A stretch of 64,000 bases of DNA, taken from positions 6,093,501 through 6,157,500 of the forward strand of contig CATNEN010000002.1 in assembly GCA_950097015.1 (NCBI GenBank), written 5' to 3'. Shown piece by piece: positions 44,115-55,677 of this stretch. The DNA is from Macrostomum hystrix (Eukaryota > Platyhelminthes > Macrostomidae). The position numbers and the translations under genes are program-made. A model generated the notes under the pieces. It had not been told where the DNA came from, made no database searches, and worked only from the letters and a program-made list of their open reading frames with translations. How positions within the stretch are numbered: the first letter of the stretch is position 1; each line of letters begins with the position of its first letter.

Positions 44115-44462
44115 TCAGACAATAAATGGTCCATTTGGCTTCTTGGCCTTGAATTTCTTATCCAATTTGTTAGTCTGGGTGCCAACAGAGGCGGTGGAGT
44201 TGAAGTTGAGCAGCCAGTGCGTGCACATTGCGAAGCAGAAAATTAGGCAGAATAATAGCACAGCCTGAAGCCAGAAGTGGGACGGATAATCCGTCCAAAC
44301 ACGGCTGCTCCATTCTGAATCAATGAATTCGCTGCTTTTGATGACCACATTGCCATCGAGGCTGCCTTGCCGCAGGGTCAACAGAGCCTGCAGGATTTGG
44401 CTAGATTGTAGCTGGGACGAGGAATTGCGCAACAACTCGCGCATCTGTAGCGTCTGGCTATC
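44115..44462 (-). CDS. Last exon of an unrecognised single-pass membrane protein
   Basis: An open frame beginning just after a splice-acceptor-like ATGAATTGCAG (exon start 44462, GATAGCCAG = DSQ) and ending at a TAA at 44115. It encodes about 115 residues: a polar, helix-prone segment (TLQMRELLRNSSSQLQSSQI), then FWLQAVLLFCLIFCFAMCTH as a likely transmembrane helix and a short basic tail (KLDKKFKAKKPNGPFIV). It has no in-frame ATG, so upstream exons must exist. A 17-nt segment at 44789-44773 with AG/GT borders fits the phase but is too small to trust. It lies on the same strand between the Rpp14-like and Gemin5-like genes. I do not recognise the family. Confidence 0.5.
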   Translation of the reverse strand, partial: DSQTLQMRELLRNSSSQLQSSQILQALLTLRQGSLDGNVVIKSSEFIDSEWSSRVWTDYPSHFWLQAVLLFCLIFCFAMCTHWLLNFNSTASVGTQTNKLDKKFKAKKPNGPFIV

Positions 44463-44544
44463 CTGCAATTCATGATTGGCCAATTACTGCACAGCTACAC
44501 TACTGTAAGTAACTACACATGTGAAGAAAACTTTAATGTGACTA

Positions 44545-44735
44545 AGTCCAGTCCACGGACAGGAGGGACGCAACAACCAACCAAAATCATCCCAGCTAAT
44601 GCTGGTTCACATTTAACAACTGGCAGAACTGAAGCAATTAGAGTAGAAATAGTCTTGCTGAAAAGAATCGAACCCCGGACCTTCAAGTCGTGAGTCCGAC
44701 GCTCAAACCTCCAAACACATGGACAATCGGACAAC
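44545..44735 (-). mobile_element. SINE family B, partial minus-strand copy
   Basis: Antisense head (AGAATCGAACCCCGGACCTT) and body (CCCAGCTAATGCTGGTTCAC); the 3' part is missing. It lies just upstream of the unknown membrane-protein exon. Confidence 0.75.
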
Positions 44736-44937
44736 CTCTTGTCCGACGATAAGTAGGAATATGAAAAACTACCTCTAAATGGCTAGCATCTGCGGCAGGT
44801 GTTAGAATTAGAAATAAGTAGAGGGAACGGAGACTAATTTCATAGTTAAAAGTAATTAAAAGGATGCTATGCAAATGGTACTCATATAGATAAGCTTTAG
44901 TAACATATAGATTTATTTGCCTTGAACCTTCTTAAAA

Positions 44938-45215
44938 CAGGGGGTTTGCAGCCTGGTGTTTAAGGCGACGTGCTTAACATTTAAAGGTCGGGGGTTCGAT
45001 TCCTGACTATACTGAAAAAATAGTCTGTTACTTTAGCGAGACTATTGACAATGAATTGGCTTAGTCTGGCCAGCTGGTAAATGGGTACCAGCATTAGCTG
45101 GTTTATAAAGGGTGGACGGTTATAGAAATCATAGTGTGGTTTGTTTTGTGTCATGATGACCCGAGTCCATGGACTGAATAGTTTGTAGCCCTATGGCAGC
45201 TTCCATAAAATCTAA
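44938..45215 (+). mobile_element. SINE family B, plus-strand copy
   Basis: Head GTTTGCAGCCTGGTGTTTAA with GGTCGGGGGTTCGATTCCTG and body GCTGGTAAATGGGTACCAGC and GTCCATGGACTGAATAG. Moderately diverged. Together with the copy at 44545 it separates the Rpp14-like gene from the unknown exon. Confidence 0.78.
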
Positions 45216-45364
45216 CATTGATTTGAATTCACTTTAAGTAGACCTTAACTGCATAACAGACGAAAGAAAATACACAAAAATTAGCATTGGAAACGTAGTA
45301 TTTACAGCTGCACAATTGTCATATTTTATTTACTAATATTAACAGCTTTAATTGATAAACCAAT

Positions 45365-45697
45365 TTAGGACAAAACTGTCACAGACTGTACAATGGCTGT
45401 GATTCTAGCATCGCGCACTGTTGAGCACAGTGTGAGACAGGTGACCAGCTTAGTAAGCAGCTGTTTGTGAACGATAACATTGAAGGTCAACTTGTCCAAA
45501 GTTGCACCAGGTGAAACTGATTCAACATTGAGTGGGAAAATTCCCAGCTCGCCAAAAAAATCTTTGCAGGCGAGCAAAATGAGAGATTTGAGGGCTGATC
45601 GACTGCGCAGACTAGGTGTGTAAGCAGGCTTGTCGCACTGCAGTTCAACAGTGCAGCTGTACTTCTGCTCAGTCAAGTTGCCATCAGTGTCTGACAT
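45365..45697 (-). CDS. RPP14: Rpp14-like RNase P/MRP protein subunit
   Basis: Intronless 110-codon frame with a proper ATG (45697) and TAA. The segment ALKSLILLACKDFFGELGIF and the following strands resemble human Rpp14 (QFKQLLISAVKDLFGEV), a subunit of RNase P and RNase MRP that helps process the 5' ends of tRNA precursors in the nucleus. Length is close to the human 124 residues. The ATG is only 2 bp after TTAATTTCAG, an acceptor-like site that would suit trans-splicing or a 5' UTR intron. In vertebrates the RPP14 transcript also carries HTD2; I see no HTD2 frame downstream. Similarity was judged from memory and is modest. Confidence 0.68.
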   Translation of the reverse strand: MSDTDGNLTEQKYSCTVELQCDKPAYTPSLRSRSALKSLILLACKDFFGELGIFPLNVESVSPGATLDKLTFNVIVHKQLLTKLVTCLTLCSTVRDARITAIVQSVTVLS

Positions 45698-45782
45698 TTC
45701 TGAAATTAATTCATCTTAGGTAGATGTATAAAGCAGTAGGGCATAATATATAAAAATAAATTGATGGCTTCTCTCTTTTTGA

Positions 45783-46062
45783 TAATTAATAATAATAATG
45801 ATGATGAGCACACAGGTACTCAGATACTGTACACAGGCATGCACTCAAACAAGTATATAAATCTGCCCTTTCTAATTGTCAGGCAGTGTACACTCTCACT
45901 GTGCCTAGGAGGTGGGCCCTCAATGGTGTAAATTGCACGACAAGCCCACAAGCTTTCTCTCCATGGCTGCAATCCAATTTAATGTGGCGTCACTGCTAAA
46001 TTGAGCTTAGGGACATTAGAGTGATAGGCAAATGCTTTACAACTCAGCCACTGACCCCCAAT
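45783..46062 (-). mobile_element. SINE family A, diverged minus-strand copy
   Basis: (AAT)n at 45786-45802, then antisense core (CAGGCAGTGTACACTCTCAC) and antisense head ending CACTCAGCC-like. It lies upstream of the Rpp14-like gene. Confidence 0.78.
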
Positions 46063-48446
46063 TTTCAAAAAATTTGTCTATAATTTTAAAGTTTTTAATC
46101 CCTTTTAAAAGTTAGTCAATTAGAGCTCAGCCGATTAAAATAAACAAATGCTCAAACAATATGTTAAGATAGGCCAACTAATATAAATCCAACTAAGAAC
46201 AAATTATAGGGTATAGCATAGTAAAGGCACATTAAAGGCACTAGATTATTTTAAGTGAGCTAAGCCTTTTGTCATTGTAATGTCTATCTTCTTATCTGTC
46301 CTCTTTACTCCCTCCTTTCTGTTGTCCATTTCTTTTTATTCTCTCTCCCTCTTCTTTTCACTTTGCTATGCTGTTATTTTGTTCCCTTTCTGCTTTCTTT
46401 CTCTTTCCTTTTTTTGTCTAGTCCCATGTGTTATTTTCTCATTTTTATTACTATTTTTTATTATTTTATATTATATTATTTTTTATTTAGCAAAATGTAT
46501 TATGTTCAATTAATTTTTTCTATAATAGCCTAGTGGCTCTTTAATTACAATTTTGTCAATATAGCTCCATTGATATGAAATATTGCTTGCTGAGTTTTAA
46601 AATGAATCTGAAACAATTGCTATTCTATATTAGGCCTAAGCTAAATATATATATTATACTTGTTTTTATATACATTACTATTGTAGAGCTCATTGTTAGT
46701 AAAAGCACAACCAGAAGCATTATGTTGCACTAGCTAGGCCTACGCCCTATGCTAACATAGAACCATTTTGTGCTATACTACAAAATTTCTGTATGTATTA
46801 AGGCCTCATGGGTGCTAAAAATAACTGCTTTGCATGCCACTAAACTTGTCCTACTATAGGAGACAACCTAAACAAATGTTGAAATGGTTGCGATTGGAAC
46901 TAATTAAACAAGCAACCAATTAAACCAAAAACATTCTGTATAATAAGGAAATAGGAATCATACCATTAAGTATGACCTCTATTTGGATAAGCTTTTAGTA
47001 AAAAAAACTTAAGTCTTTATCTCTGTGTAAAAAAATTGTTAGCCTGGCCATGGGCTATGGGTTATGATCACTTGGGCAACAAATCACTTTGGCTACAGTC
47101 ATTTTGGCAATAAATCATTTTGGCGAATTGACTTTGGGAACAAGTTTTGATCACTTAGGTGACAAAATGATCACTTGTTGACCATTTAATTACCAGCATG
47201 AATCAGGTGAACGGTCAACACACTTGCTCCTAGAGTTTTAGCATCATCTGAAACTTTGTGCATGATCAACTATGAAAATAGGTTTAGGCCTAAGATATAA
47301 CTTTTAACATAGGAAATAAATTATAAAAAGCAAATATTTTATTGACAGTGTTTTATGATCGAGTCAGGTATAATTACGCCTATTACCTGTAATTAATTGT
47401 TGCCTAAGTGATCAAAACTTGTCACCAAAGTCAATTCACCGAAATGATTTGTCGCCAAAATGACTGTCACCGAAGGCCAAAGTGACTTGTCACCAAAGTG
47501 ATCGGTAGGGGCCTACCCATGGGCTATGCCTAATCTGTTTAGTAATTCTAGGGCCTAGTGTACATAGCCTAATCATGTTGATGATAGCCTACGGTAAGGT
47601 AACCCTCTTACCCTGTAAAAAGTTTCAAAATCATGTTTTATACACAGATGAATTAGGCTCCTACTTATGGCTTATGCAGCAATGGCAAGTCCTAACTATT
47701 ACCTGTCCATGTCTACATATAAAAAGGCTGTAGGTCTAACTTGTAAGAATAAGATGAAGACTAAGAGTAAAAAGTAGGGGCCTAATTGTATTAACTATCT
47801 TCATTTCATAACAATGTATCATTTTGACTCAGTGGTTGATACCACTTGATATAGGCCTACTGGATATATATATATACATTACAAATACAAAAAACAACTT
47901 AATAGTTGACTTGACAATAGATGTAGCTACTCGCCTATAGACTAGTCATAACGATATCGTTATCGTTTCATTTCATCTATTAAATCGATCATAGCAGACT
48001 AAGCAATCAAGCTTAAGGCACGATTAGATCAACGCGCATTAGAGAAAAATGTACCTCATTTACCATTTTTAGTACCGCGCATTTTTAGTACCTCAAAAAA
48101 TAGATAATGTTAATGAACGTAACTTTTGAAATATAAGTGGATGAAAAAAATTCTCAAGCAGAAAAAACACTAAATAATAAAACTTTATTAGACTGAAGTT
48201 AGAAATTTCAAAGAAATATCAAAGATATACTTTTCAAAGAAATTCGTCCAACGGCAAGTAAATAATTTAAAAGTTTTTTTTTAATCTGGTTTCAATAATT
48301 TTATTGCTGTTAAAGACCTGCGAACTATTTAGGTTCGTTGGCTACTTATCCAAACGTCCTTTAGTTTAAATTACGGAAGACTTTTATTTTATCTAGCATA
48401 CATAGCATAGAAAAAGTCAAGAAAATTACTTCAAATCAACAAGAAA
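46063..48446. other. Divergent spacer between RPP14-like gene and TMEM147
   Basis: AT-rich. Holds the inverted-repeat element at 47060-47510 and a pyrimidine-rich stretch at 46285-46450. It presumably contains both promoters, but no TATA or initiator could be assigned with confidence. Confidence 0.5.
47060..47510. mobile_element. Inverted-repeat element with internal subrepeats
   Basis: About 110-bp arms: left 47065-47165 contains CAGTCATTTTGGCAATAAAT and GAATTGACTTTGGGAACAAG; right 47395-47500 contains the inverse (CTTGTCACCAAAGTCAATTC, CGCCAAAATGACTGTCACC). Within each arm the pattern ..TTTGGYGACAA.. recurs, so the arms are themselves repetitive. No coding capacity. It lies between RPP14 and TMEM147. 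Confidence 0.7.
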
Positions 48447-51400
48447 ATGACACTATTTCACTTTGTCAACTGTTTGGCTCTTGGGGCTGCGCCACACTTT
48501 ATTATTTACAAGTTTAGTGGCCTGTAAGTTTGATATATTTTTTAATTTTACATAATTTGTAAATGTAGGACATTTTTATCTATTTTTATCTATTAGCTAA
48601 GCTCATCTCAACTTCTGTGAAAAATTTAATGAAATCTTGGAGAGCTTGTCATAACATAGGCCTATTATTTTTTTTATTCTAAAAAACTACTATAAATCAT
48701 TTTGCCTCTTGCACCTCAATACCTGAGCTTTGCAATGCCATGGAGAGAGCTACAACCCATTTTGTCAAAGTAAACTTTGGCCTAATCTTATGTCTAAGAC
48801 TGGATTATGCTGGCAGCTGAGTGCTTGACAAAAAATGTTAAAAGCCTAGAGTGCACACAAAATAGTAAACATGCTTAGGCCCTTAAAGTTGACAGAAGTT
48901 TATTGTATATAGATATGCAAAATATTTCCCTTTATTACTATCAATGTCCTTTTATTGTAAAAAATTCAAACTAAAATACATTTGTGCTCTAAAGCATATA
49001 CAAAAAAATCTGGTGAATGGGCAATTAAACAATATTTTGTTTAATCAATATTAAAGTGAACAAATTTAATTAAACTTGAATGTTTAATCAAGTTTAATCA
49101 ATGTCAATATTTTCTCTTGGCAACAACCAAACTTGTTAGTGACTATTAGTTATTAGTGTAATGCAATGCATTACCAACCTTGAAGACAAAATTTCTGGGC
49201 ATAGAATACATGATTTGGACTATGTTTTTAAAAACAACATGACTAGGGACATGGTGGCCGTGCCTCTAACTCTATATCTAAGGACACAGCCGTGTCCCTA
49301 GCTACTTTGTGCCTAGCTACCATGCTACTCTGTGCCTAGAGCCATGGCAGCTGTGTCTTTAGCTGTGTGAACTTGTGGCACATCCGCCATGTCCCTAGCT
49401 CTGTGTATGGGGACACGGCGGCTGTGTTCCTAGTAATCTACCACTCACATGGTACACGGCGGTTGTCTCTGAACAATGGGCTTTAAATGCAACATGGTTC
49501 GATACATGTATGTAAGGTAGCTCGAACATCGCTGGTAGTGTCCATAAGGACGGTCAAATATTGTGTCAATCCAATATACTAAAACTCCTTTTAAATTATA
49601 CTACTATATTGCACAAGTATACTGTGTCGTGGAACGCGCAAACTTGTTCATTTTTTGTTTTCTTTATTATTGCTTTTTTTGATGCGTACATATCTTGAGC
49701 ATTTTTGTTTAAATTGACTGTTTGCTGGAATATAATTTAAGAATTAAACTTCTTACCTACCATGCCTAGAGACAAGTACCTTACAAAAATACATGTAGCG
49801 CCGTGCAATTACTTTATATACATGTATGTTAGCGCATCCAACATATAGACAAACTCAGATCCATGACACAGTATATACTTGTGAGTTTTAGTACTTCTTT
49901 TAGTATGATTGACACAATATTTGACCATCTTTACACTACCAGTGACGTTTGAGCTACCTACTTACATGTATCGAATCATGTTGCATTTAAAGCCCATTGT
50001 TCATAGACAACCGCCGTGCCCCCAGGCATGTTAGTGGTAGATTACTAGGAACATGGCCGCCGTGTCCCCATACACAGAGCTAGGGACACAGCGGCCGTGC
50101 TGCGAGTTCACGCAGCTAAGATACGGCCGCCATGGCTCTAGGCACAGAGTAGTGTGGTAGCTAGGGACACGGCGGCTGTGTCCTTAGACATAGAGTTAGA
50201 GGCACGGCCGCCATGTCCCTAGTCATGGCGTTTTAGAAATCAGCTTTGGGCTGTTGTGGTGTTAAAATGGTCACAAAATTTTGCTGCCCATTTTTTAAAT
50301 AAATTGAAAAAAGTTGAAATACTTACTTGTGGCTGAATTTACAATGGCAAAGTCAGCTAGAAAATCTAGGATTGATTTTCTGGATCCAAAATCTAGAAAT
50401 TGTTTAGAAGCATTCTTTTACAGAAGTTTTTTCTTATAAAGAATAAATTTTAAATAATATATCCTTTCAGAAAAAAATCCTGCCTAAAGAATAGTGACTG
50501 AGTGCAATGAGACCAATAAAAAGTCTTAAGGAGTAAACTGCTTATGCTGAGTGACATGCTACCACCAGGGTTAATAAATTATTGTAACTAGGCTTATCAA
50601 TCTGTTTTTCTCTCTATTTGTAGAGAGAATTCTTCTGGCCAATTCAACTCTTTCCTTTGCATAAGAATTCTTTATATATTTCCCTATACTTGGACTGGTG
50701 GGCCTGAAAAGGGCCGTATTTGCCTTTTAGTACTCCAATATTCTTATCTCTAAGAGCTTAACACTCTAATGGTAGCACTCATATATACAGCGCCTGTATT
50801 AGGCGTTGATTATTGGCTTATTTGCTTCACAGGTGGGATGGTTTTATTTGGTCATACTGCAAGGTATTTTTACTGCTAAAATATGTTCTAAAAGTGATAA
50901 TATTCTAAATATTTAAAGTATTATAATGTGCATAAAAATATGTTAAAAATTAAAAAATATAGAAAAATACGAATTAAGCCTTACCAAACCATTAAGTTAA
51001 GATGTGGAGCAGATTGTAGGTAAAACAAGGAAAACGGTCGTTTTCAAGGCCACCAAAAATACAATGTAAAATTACATGGGCAAGTTAAAGCAGTACTGAT
51101 AATAGTAAAGGTGCAGTTCCTGCGAAATAAAGAAGTCTATCAAAGAAAGAATATTCAAGTGATTTTCTCCACTATAAAAGTCAACTGAATTTAGATTTGA
51201 ATTTCCGCAGGCACGAGTACAGCGCGCTGTGGAAGTGCGGCCAGGTTGCTGGGGCCTATGTGCTCACCCAGCTGTGCAAAATGCTGCTCTTGGCTACATT
51301 CTTTCCTCAGTGGACTGGTGGCCTGGCCGATTTTCTGCGCTCAACCTGCGACCTGTTCGATTTGATTGGCCTGTTCCTTGTGTTCCAGCGGGTGTCTGGC

Positions 51401-53009
51401 AAGGGCAGCATCAAGATCCTGACGGTAGGAGCTGGCTGGGCGGCCGCCCACTTCCTGCTGACTAAAGTGCTGCCACTGTGGGTTGGCGCCAGCGGCCCCC
51501 AGTTTAGTTGGGCCTTTGTCAGGCTGAGCTATGAGTCCAACCTGGAGCTGGCCCAGCACCTGTGCCTAGCCCTGCTGCTGTGGCTGTACTGCAGATTCGA
51601 TCTGAGCAAAGCCCACCTGCCTGCTGTCACTGCCGGTATTCTGCTCATTAACTACCGGCCCTTCCTGTTCCAGTGAGATTCTAATAATTTATTTACCCGT
51701 GTCGCTCTGTTAATATTTGCGTGAGCAAAAAAAACAAAATTACTTTAGTTCGTCCAGTTATAAAAATCAGTCTCTTGTGATGGCTCCGTCTGTCCATGGA
51801 CTGGACAGTTGTACAGCTCATCGGATCTAATTGTTCCGCGGAAAGTTTTAAGTCAGCGAGAAAATAATTTTCTTCATTTCATTTCAGGCCAACTCCCAAG
51901 AGTCAACGAAAGTGTACACTGCCTGACGATGAGAAAGTCAAGGCAGATGTTCACACACATGTTTGATTTTGCGCTCAGGAGTCAGTGGAATAGACAGAAT
52001 TGCCTTCGCTGGCTGAGGCTGCTGTCACCAAACAGCACGAGGGTAGTGCGAGATGCCAGTGCCCACGGCCAGAATTATTATAACATACATTTAGTTAGTT
52101 AGGCACCAGAGTCGCCTGTTAGACACCAGAGTCGCCTGTTAGACACCAGAGTCACCTGTTCGACACCAGAGTCGCCTGTTAGACTCCAGAATCACCTGTC
52201 AGACACCAGAGTCACCTGTCAGACACCAGAGTCACCTGTTAGGCACCAGAGTCGCCTGTTAGGCACCAGAGTCAAATGTTAGACGCCAGAGTCGCCTGTT
52301 AGGCACCAGAGTCGCCTGTTAGACACCAGAGTCACCTGTTAGGCACCAGAGTCACCTGTTAGACACCAGAGTCACCTGTTCGAGACAAAAAATGATAATG
52401 AACTTGTGATTACACCTACCCCGATTGGGTCAGGTGTGCAGCCGACAGCACAGCCGCAGGTAAATGCGCGGCGCATTTCAAGGCTGCATACGGCTGTTCA
52501 GTCCATGGACTGGGGGGACGCCACATCCACCCTCAATTACCCCAGCTGTTGCTTGTACCCATTTAACAGCTGGCTGGGTGAACTGAAGCAATACAGAGTT
52601 AAGTGTCTTTCTAAAAGTCACAAAATTTTCCTGTTCGACTTTTCGGGAATCGAACTCCCGATCTTCATGTCAGGAGACCGAAGCCCTAACCACTAGGCTA
52701 CAACCCCTGCCTAGAGGTTAGACACTAAAGTCACCTGATAGACACCAGTTTCACCTGCAGTTAGTAGATGTAAAATAAATTATGAATCTACTATAGCTCA
52801 AACGCAAATCATTGCCTAATGAGATGCTTGCAATCGCTTTGTCGCTACACAGATCTCTTGGCCACCTAATGTCGGCTGGGTGGCAGCTGGCCGCTCACAC
52901 GGGTCTCACAGCTCTAGTCGGCCTGATGTCCCTGGCTGTTTATCAATTGTGGAGCGAGGAAATCACCGGAGCCCAGGCTAATGGCAAAACTGCTCATCAC
53001 CTGTACTGA
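48447..53009 (+). CDS. TMEM147: TMEM147-like ER membrane protein, 3 exons
   Basis: Exons 48447-48523, 51211-51672 and 52853-53009, 231 residues (human 224). Exon 1 encodes MTLFHFVNCLALGAAPHFII, nearly the human N-terminus. Phase 2 to exon 2 gives SGLHEYSALWKCGQ, then LCKMLLLATFFPQW and LPLWVGASGPQFSWAFV, all diagnostic. Exon 3 (after CGCTACACAG) encodes the last hydrophobic helix and a short tail. TMEM147 is a multi-pass ER protein that works with nicalin and NOMO at the translocon on multipass membrane proteins. Intron 1 (2.7 kb) holds a foldback element; intron 2 holds SINEs and a 20-bp array. A polyadenylation signal AATAAA is at 53384-53389. The gene is divergent from the Rpp14-like gene. 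Confidence 0.93.
49231..50234. mobile_element. Foldback-type element with about 400-bp inverted arms
   Basis: Left arm (49231 to about 49633) and right arm (about 49861-50234) are imperfect inverted copies with a roughly 228-bp spacer. Arm ends read CATGACTAGGGACATGGYGG inward from each side. Each arm contains several copies of a palindromic core of the type GGGACACGGCGGCCGTGTCC. No coding frame is visible inside. It lies in TMEM147 intron 1. No clear target-site repeat was found by eye. Confidence 0.82.
51770..51840 (+). mobile_element. SINE family B fragment
   Basis: GTCCATGGACTGGACAGTTG corresponds to GTCCATGGACTGAACAGCCG of family B; the head is not recognisable. Confidence 0.4.
51888..52090 (+). 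mobile_element. SINE family A, 5'-truncated copy
   Basis: Starts within the body (GTGTACACTGCCTGACGATG, AGTCAAGGCAGATGTTCACA) and runs to an ATTATTATAA tail. It lies in TMEM147 intron 2, next to the 20-bp array. Confidence 0.75.
52095..52385. repeat. 20-bp minisatellite in TMEM147 intron 2
   Basis: About 14 units of AGACACCAGAGTCACCTGTT with AGGCACC and GTCGCC variants; two or three decayed units resume after the SINE at 52711-52760. Confidence 0.93.
52412..52710 (-). mobile_element. SINE family B inserted in a minisatellite
   Basis: The reverse complement has CAGGGGTTGTAGCCTAGTGG, box B AGTTCGATTCC, and the family B body with GTCCATGGACTGAACAGCCG. Units of the 20-bp TMEM147 array lie on both sides (to about 52385 and from about 52711). 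Confidence 0.85.
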
Positions 53010-53383
53010 TTGTCGCCTGTATTTTACCTTAATGTCTGGGAATACAAATTTTCTGGCTACATTTAATTTTCAGTGTCATTTTATGTGAATTGTTTAGAGT
53101 AGGTCATGCTCGACTAAATCAGATCGCGAAAAAAATAATGTTACATCTCATTACTTTTCGATCTTATTTGAATCACTTTTTAAATCACATTTTGTTCCGA
53201 AGTTTGATCCCACTTTCACCCTGTTTTAGATCCCACTTTGATCCTGTGTTAGATCCCACTTTGATCGAATGGTAGATCCCACTTAGATCCCATGTTAGAT
53301 CCCACTTGGATCCCACTTCGAACCTACGTGGGATTATGGTTTTCCATTTTTAGTTAAATATTTTTTGTTCTAATTACAAGCGG

Positions 53384-53389
53384 AATAAA
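53384..53389 (+). terminator. Polyadenylation signal candidate for TMEM147
   Basis: AATAAA 375 bp after the stop, followed by further AT-rich sequence. Confidence 0.4.
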
Positions 53390-53933
53390 ATAAATATTGC
53401 TTACTTTTTCTTAAAGTTTGCTTTAATGTAAGTAGCTACTATAAGTAGTATATAAACTAATTCGCCTAGAAACCTTAAAATGGCTTTATTCTTTTTGTTC
53501 TGATATTGACGCTTAGTTGAATGAAACTAGTCGTTCTAAAATACAGTTTTTAGTTCCACTATTGTTACTATCTGCCAGGCTGGATGCAATCAATTTCAAT
53601 TGTCTGTTAGTCATCACTGTCTGTCCCCCGTGCGTCACTTACATCCGGTTTCGGGCCACCTCGTCTTGATATCCTAAAAAAGACGACCCGCTTTATCTAC
53701 CGTTGTCATTAATCATTATCCGATGTGTTTTTAGTGATTGACAAATAAATCAACAACTTATTGCTCTTGACACGACAGTTGTTGTTAAGTCACTGTGTCT
53801 GCATGATAACAATACCATAATGTGTTCACTATTTCATTTTTTATTTATCATTCGTAATTGTTAATGCGCTCACGTGATCTGTAGCGTTGACTTAAGTTTA
53901 AACTTTCTCTTAACAGTATGAAGACCACGATGA

Positions 53934-54304
53934 GGGGGGTCGGTGGCAGAGCGGTTATCGCGTTTGCCTCTCGCACCAAGGTCCCTAAGTTCGATTCCAC
54001 GGCGAGACGACATTCATTTGGGGCGCAGCCGCGGAGAGAAGGCTTGAGGGCTTGTCGTGCAATTTACGCCCTTGAGGGCTAACCTCCAAGGCACAGTGAC
54101 ATGTACTCTGCCTGACGATGAGAAAGTCAGGGCAGATGTACACACCTGTGTGAGCGTGTGCCTGCGTACAGTATCTGTGTGCGTGTGTGCTTTGGAGTCA
54201 GCGAAATGGGCAGAATTGCCTCCTCGCTGGCTGCGGGTCTAGTGTCACTAAGTGATGTGCCACTGCCCGCAGCCCTCCTGAATTATTATTATTATTATTA
54301 CTAT
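53934..54304 (+). mobile_element. SINE family A, full-length copy with target-site duplication
   Basis: tRNA-like head with box A (TGGCAGAGCGG, about 53945) and box B (AGTTCGATTCC, about 53988), a unique body and an (ATT)n tail. It is flanked by a perfect 17-bp repeat TATGAAGACCACGATGA at 53917-53933 and 54305-54321. It serves as the reference for the other copies. Confidence 0.92.
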
Positions 54305-54321
54305 TATGAAGACCACGATGA

Positions 54322-55677
54322 TGTTAAAAATATCCACATTTTAAGGGCGGTCTTTCAACTGTTAAAGCTAATTGTTTAAATCGTATAAAACACTCGTTGA
54401 CTTTGTGATTCACCGAAAACGACAGACAGGCTGCCCATGTCGGTTATGCTTTCGAAAAGTAAGTAGATAAATCATTAATGAAGTGTGGTGTCTCCCTTTA
54501 TTTATTATACAGGTCCCTAAGCTTTAGACCGAATAAAACTGAAGACAATGCTCCTGAAATAAACACTCGAATAAACGGGATGATTTTTGGTCTTGCATGT
54601 GTCTCGTATTTATAGCCTATTTGAACCCCTATCAGCCTGCCAGCGCTCGCTATTGGCTGAAGCGCCGTGGAGCTTTCTCATTGGCTGAAAAGATTTTAGC
54701 TGGCGGAAAAACCGTGGGCGCGCATAAACTGCCATGGAAAAACCTTGCGAAAAACTGGCCATAGTTCTGCACACAGACACTTGAAGACTCCAGCTCACTA
54801 ATTGTTACTAACAGAGGCATATCTAGACCATACAGCTCCGATGGCTAAATAGTCTTGTAGTTGAACTAGATGCTAAGCCTAGAATATTTATCGACTACAG
54901 AAGCTATATTGATCAGGATTCAAAACTTTTTTGTCCCTCACGCACCTCTTGTTGATGTACATACAATACAGGGCGCAGACATCACCCAACTGGTGATTGC
55001 CAACAGAGCAACACCTTGACAACTAATTCGACAGGATTGGCTGTCTATTGAACGAAAGGCTTTTTGCGTTCCAAAATTTTTTTAAATGGCTTGAACAAAA
55101 AATCACTTCTAATATGCAATACACAAAATTATTTTTTTTATTCCAAATAAGCCCGAAGAAACGGCATTTCAATGAAAGAGGTCTAGGGCAGATAAGAATG
55201 AAAATCCTACGGAAAAATATATCTACATGCTTTGGAGTGTTGCCTGGCTGCAAAATCTGGCTCCAAAGCAATTGTGTGTATCGTATTGCTTGCTTATCAC
55301 AGCTGCTATGGATAAACTAATGCGTACAGTCTGCTTCAGGAATGAAACAAATGGTATCGCGCAGTCCGCAGAAAATGCACTTGCTTACTTTACCCTCATT
55401 TATTTCTCTCTCTGAGCTAATTTTGAATACATTTGCTGATAGCTTTAAGTTAAGAAATGTACATTGGTAATCGCGCTATTTTTTGTTCTATAGAACAGAG
55501 AATTGCTTTAGGTGAAATCGTATCAGGAAACCGTCGCTTTGCAGAAGAATTCAGTGTACAGTCTTCCATCGCGATCCGCTAAAAAGCACATTGTCATTCT
55601 GTCTCCACAAGTAAATTTTGAGTGTCGCTGCTGAACCCTGAAGACTAATTGTTGAAGGTCCGCAGTTTGCTGCTAAA
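54322..55677. other. Spacer upstream of the ankyrin-cGLR gene
   Basis: Two ATTGGCTGA motifs (inverted CCAAT) at 54652 and 54680 lie in a GC-richer patch and could belong to a promoter, about 1 kb before the ATG. GTCCGCAG about 18 bp before ATG 55678 looks like a splice acceptor, so a 5' UTR intron or trans-splice site is possible. Confidence 0.35.

Noticed and set aside
54440-54470. Short ATG frame ending in AAAA|GTAAGT, considered as a spliced-leader donor or first exon
   Set aside because: No Sm-like site or leader-type hairpin seen, and no downstream acceptor could be tied to it.
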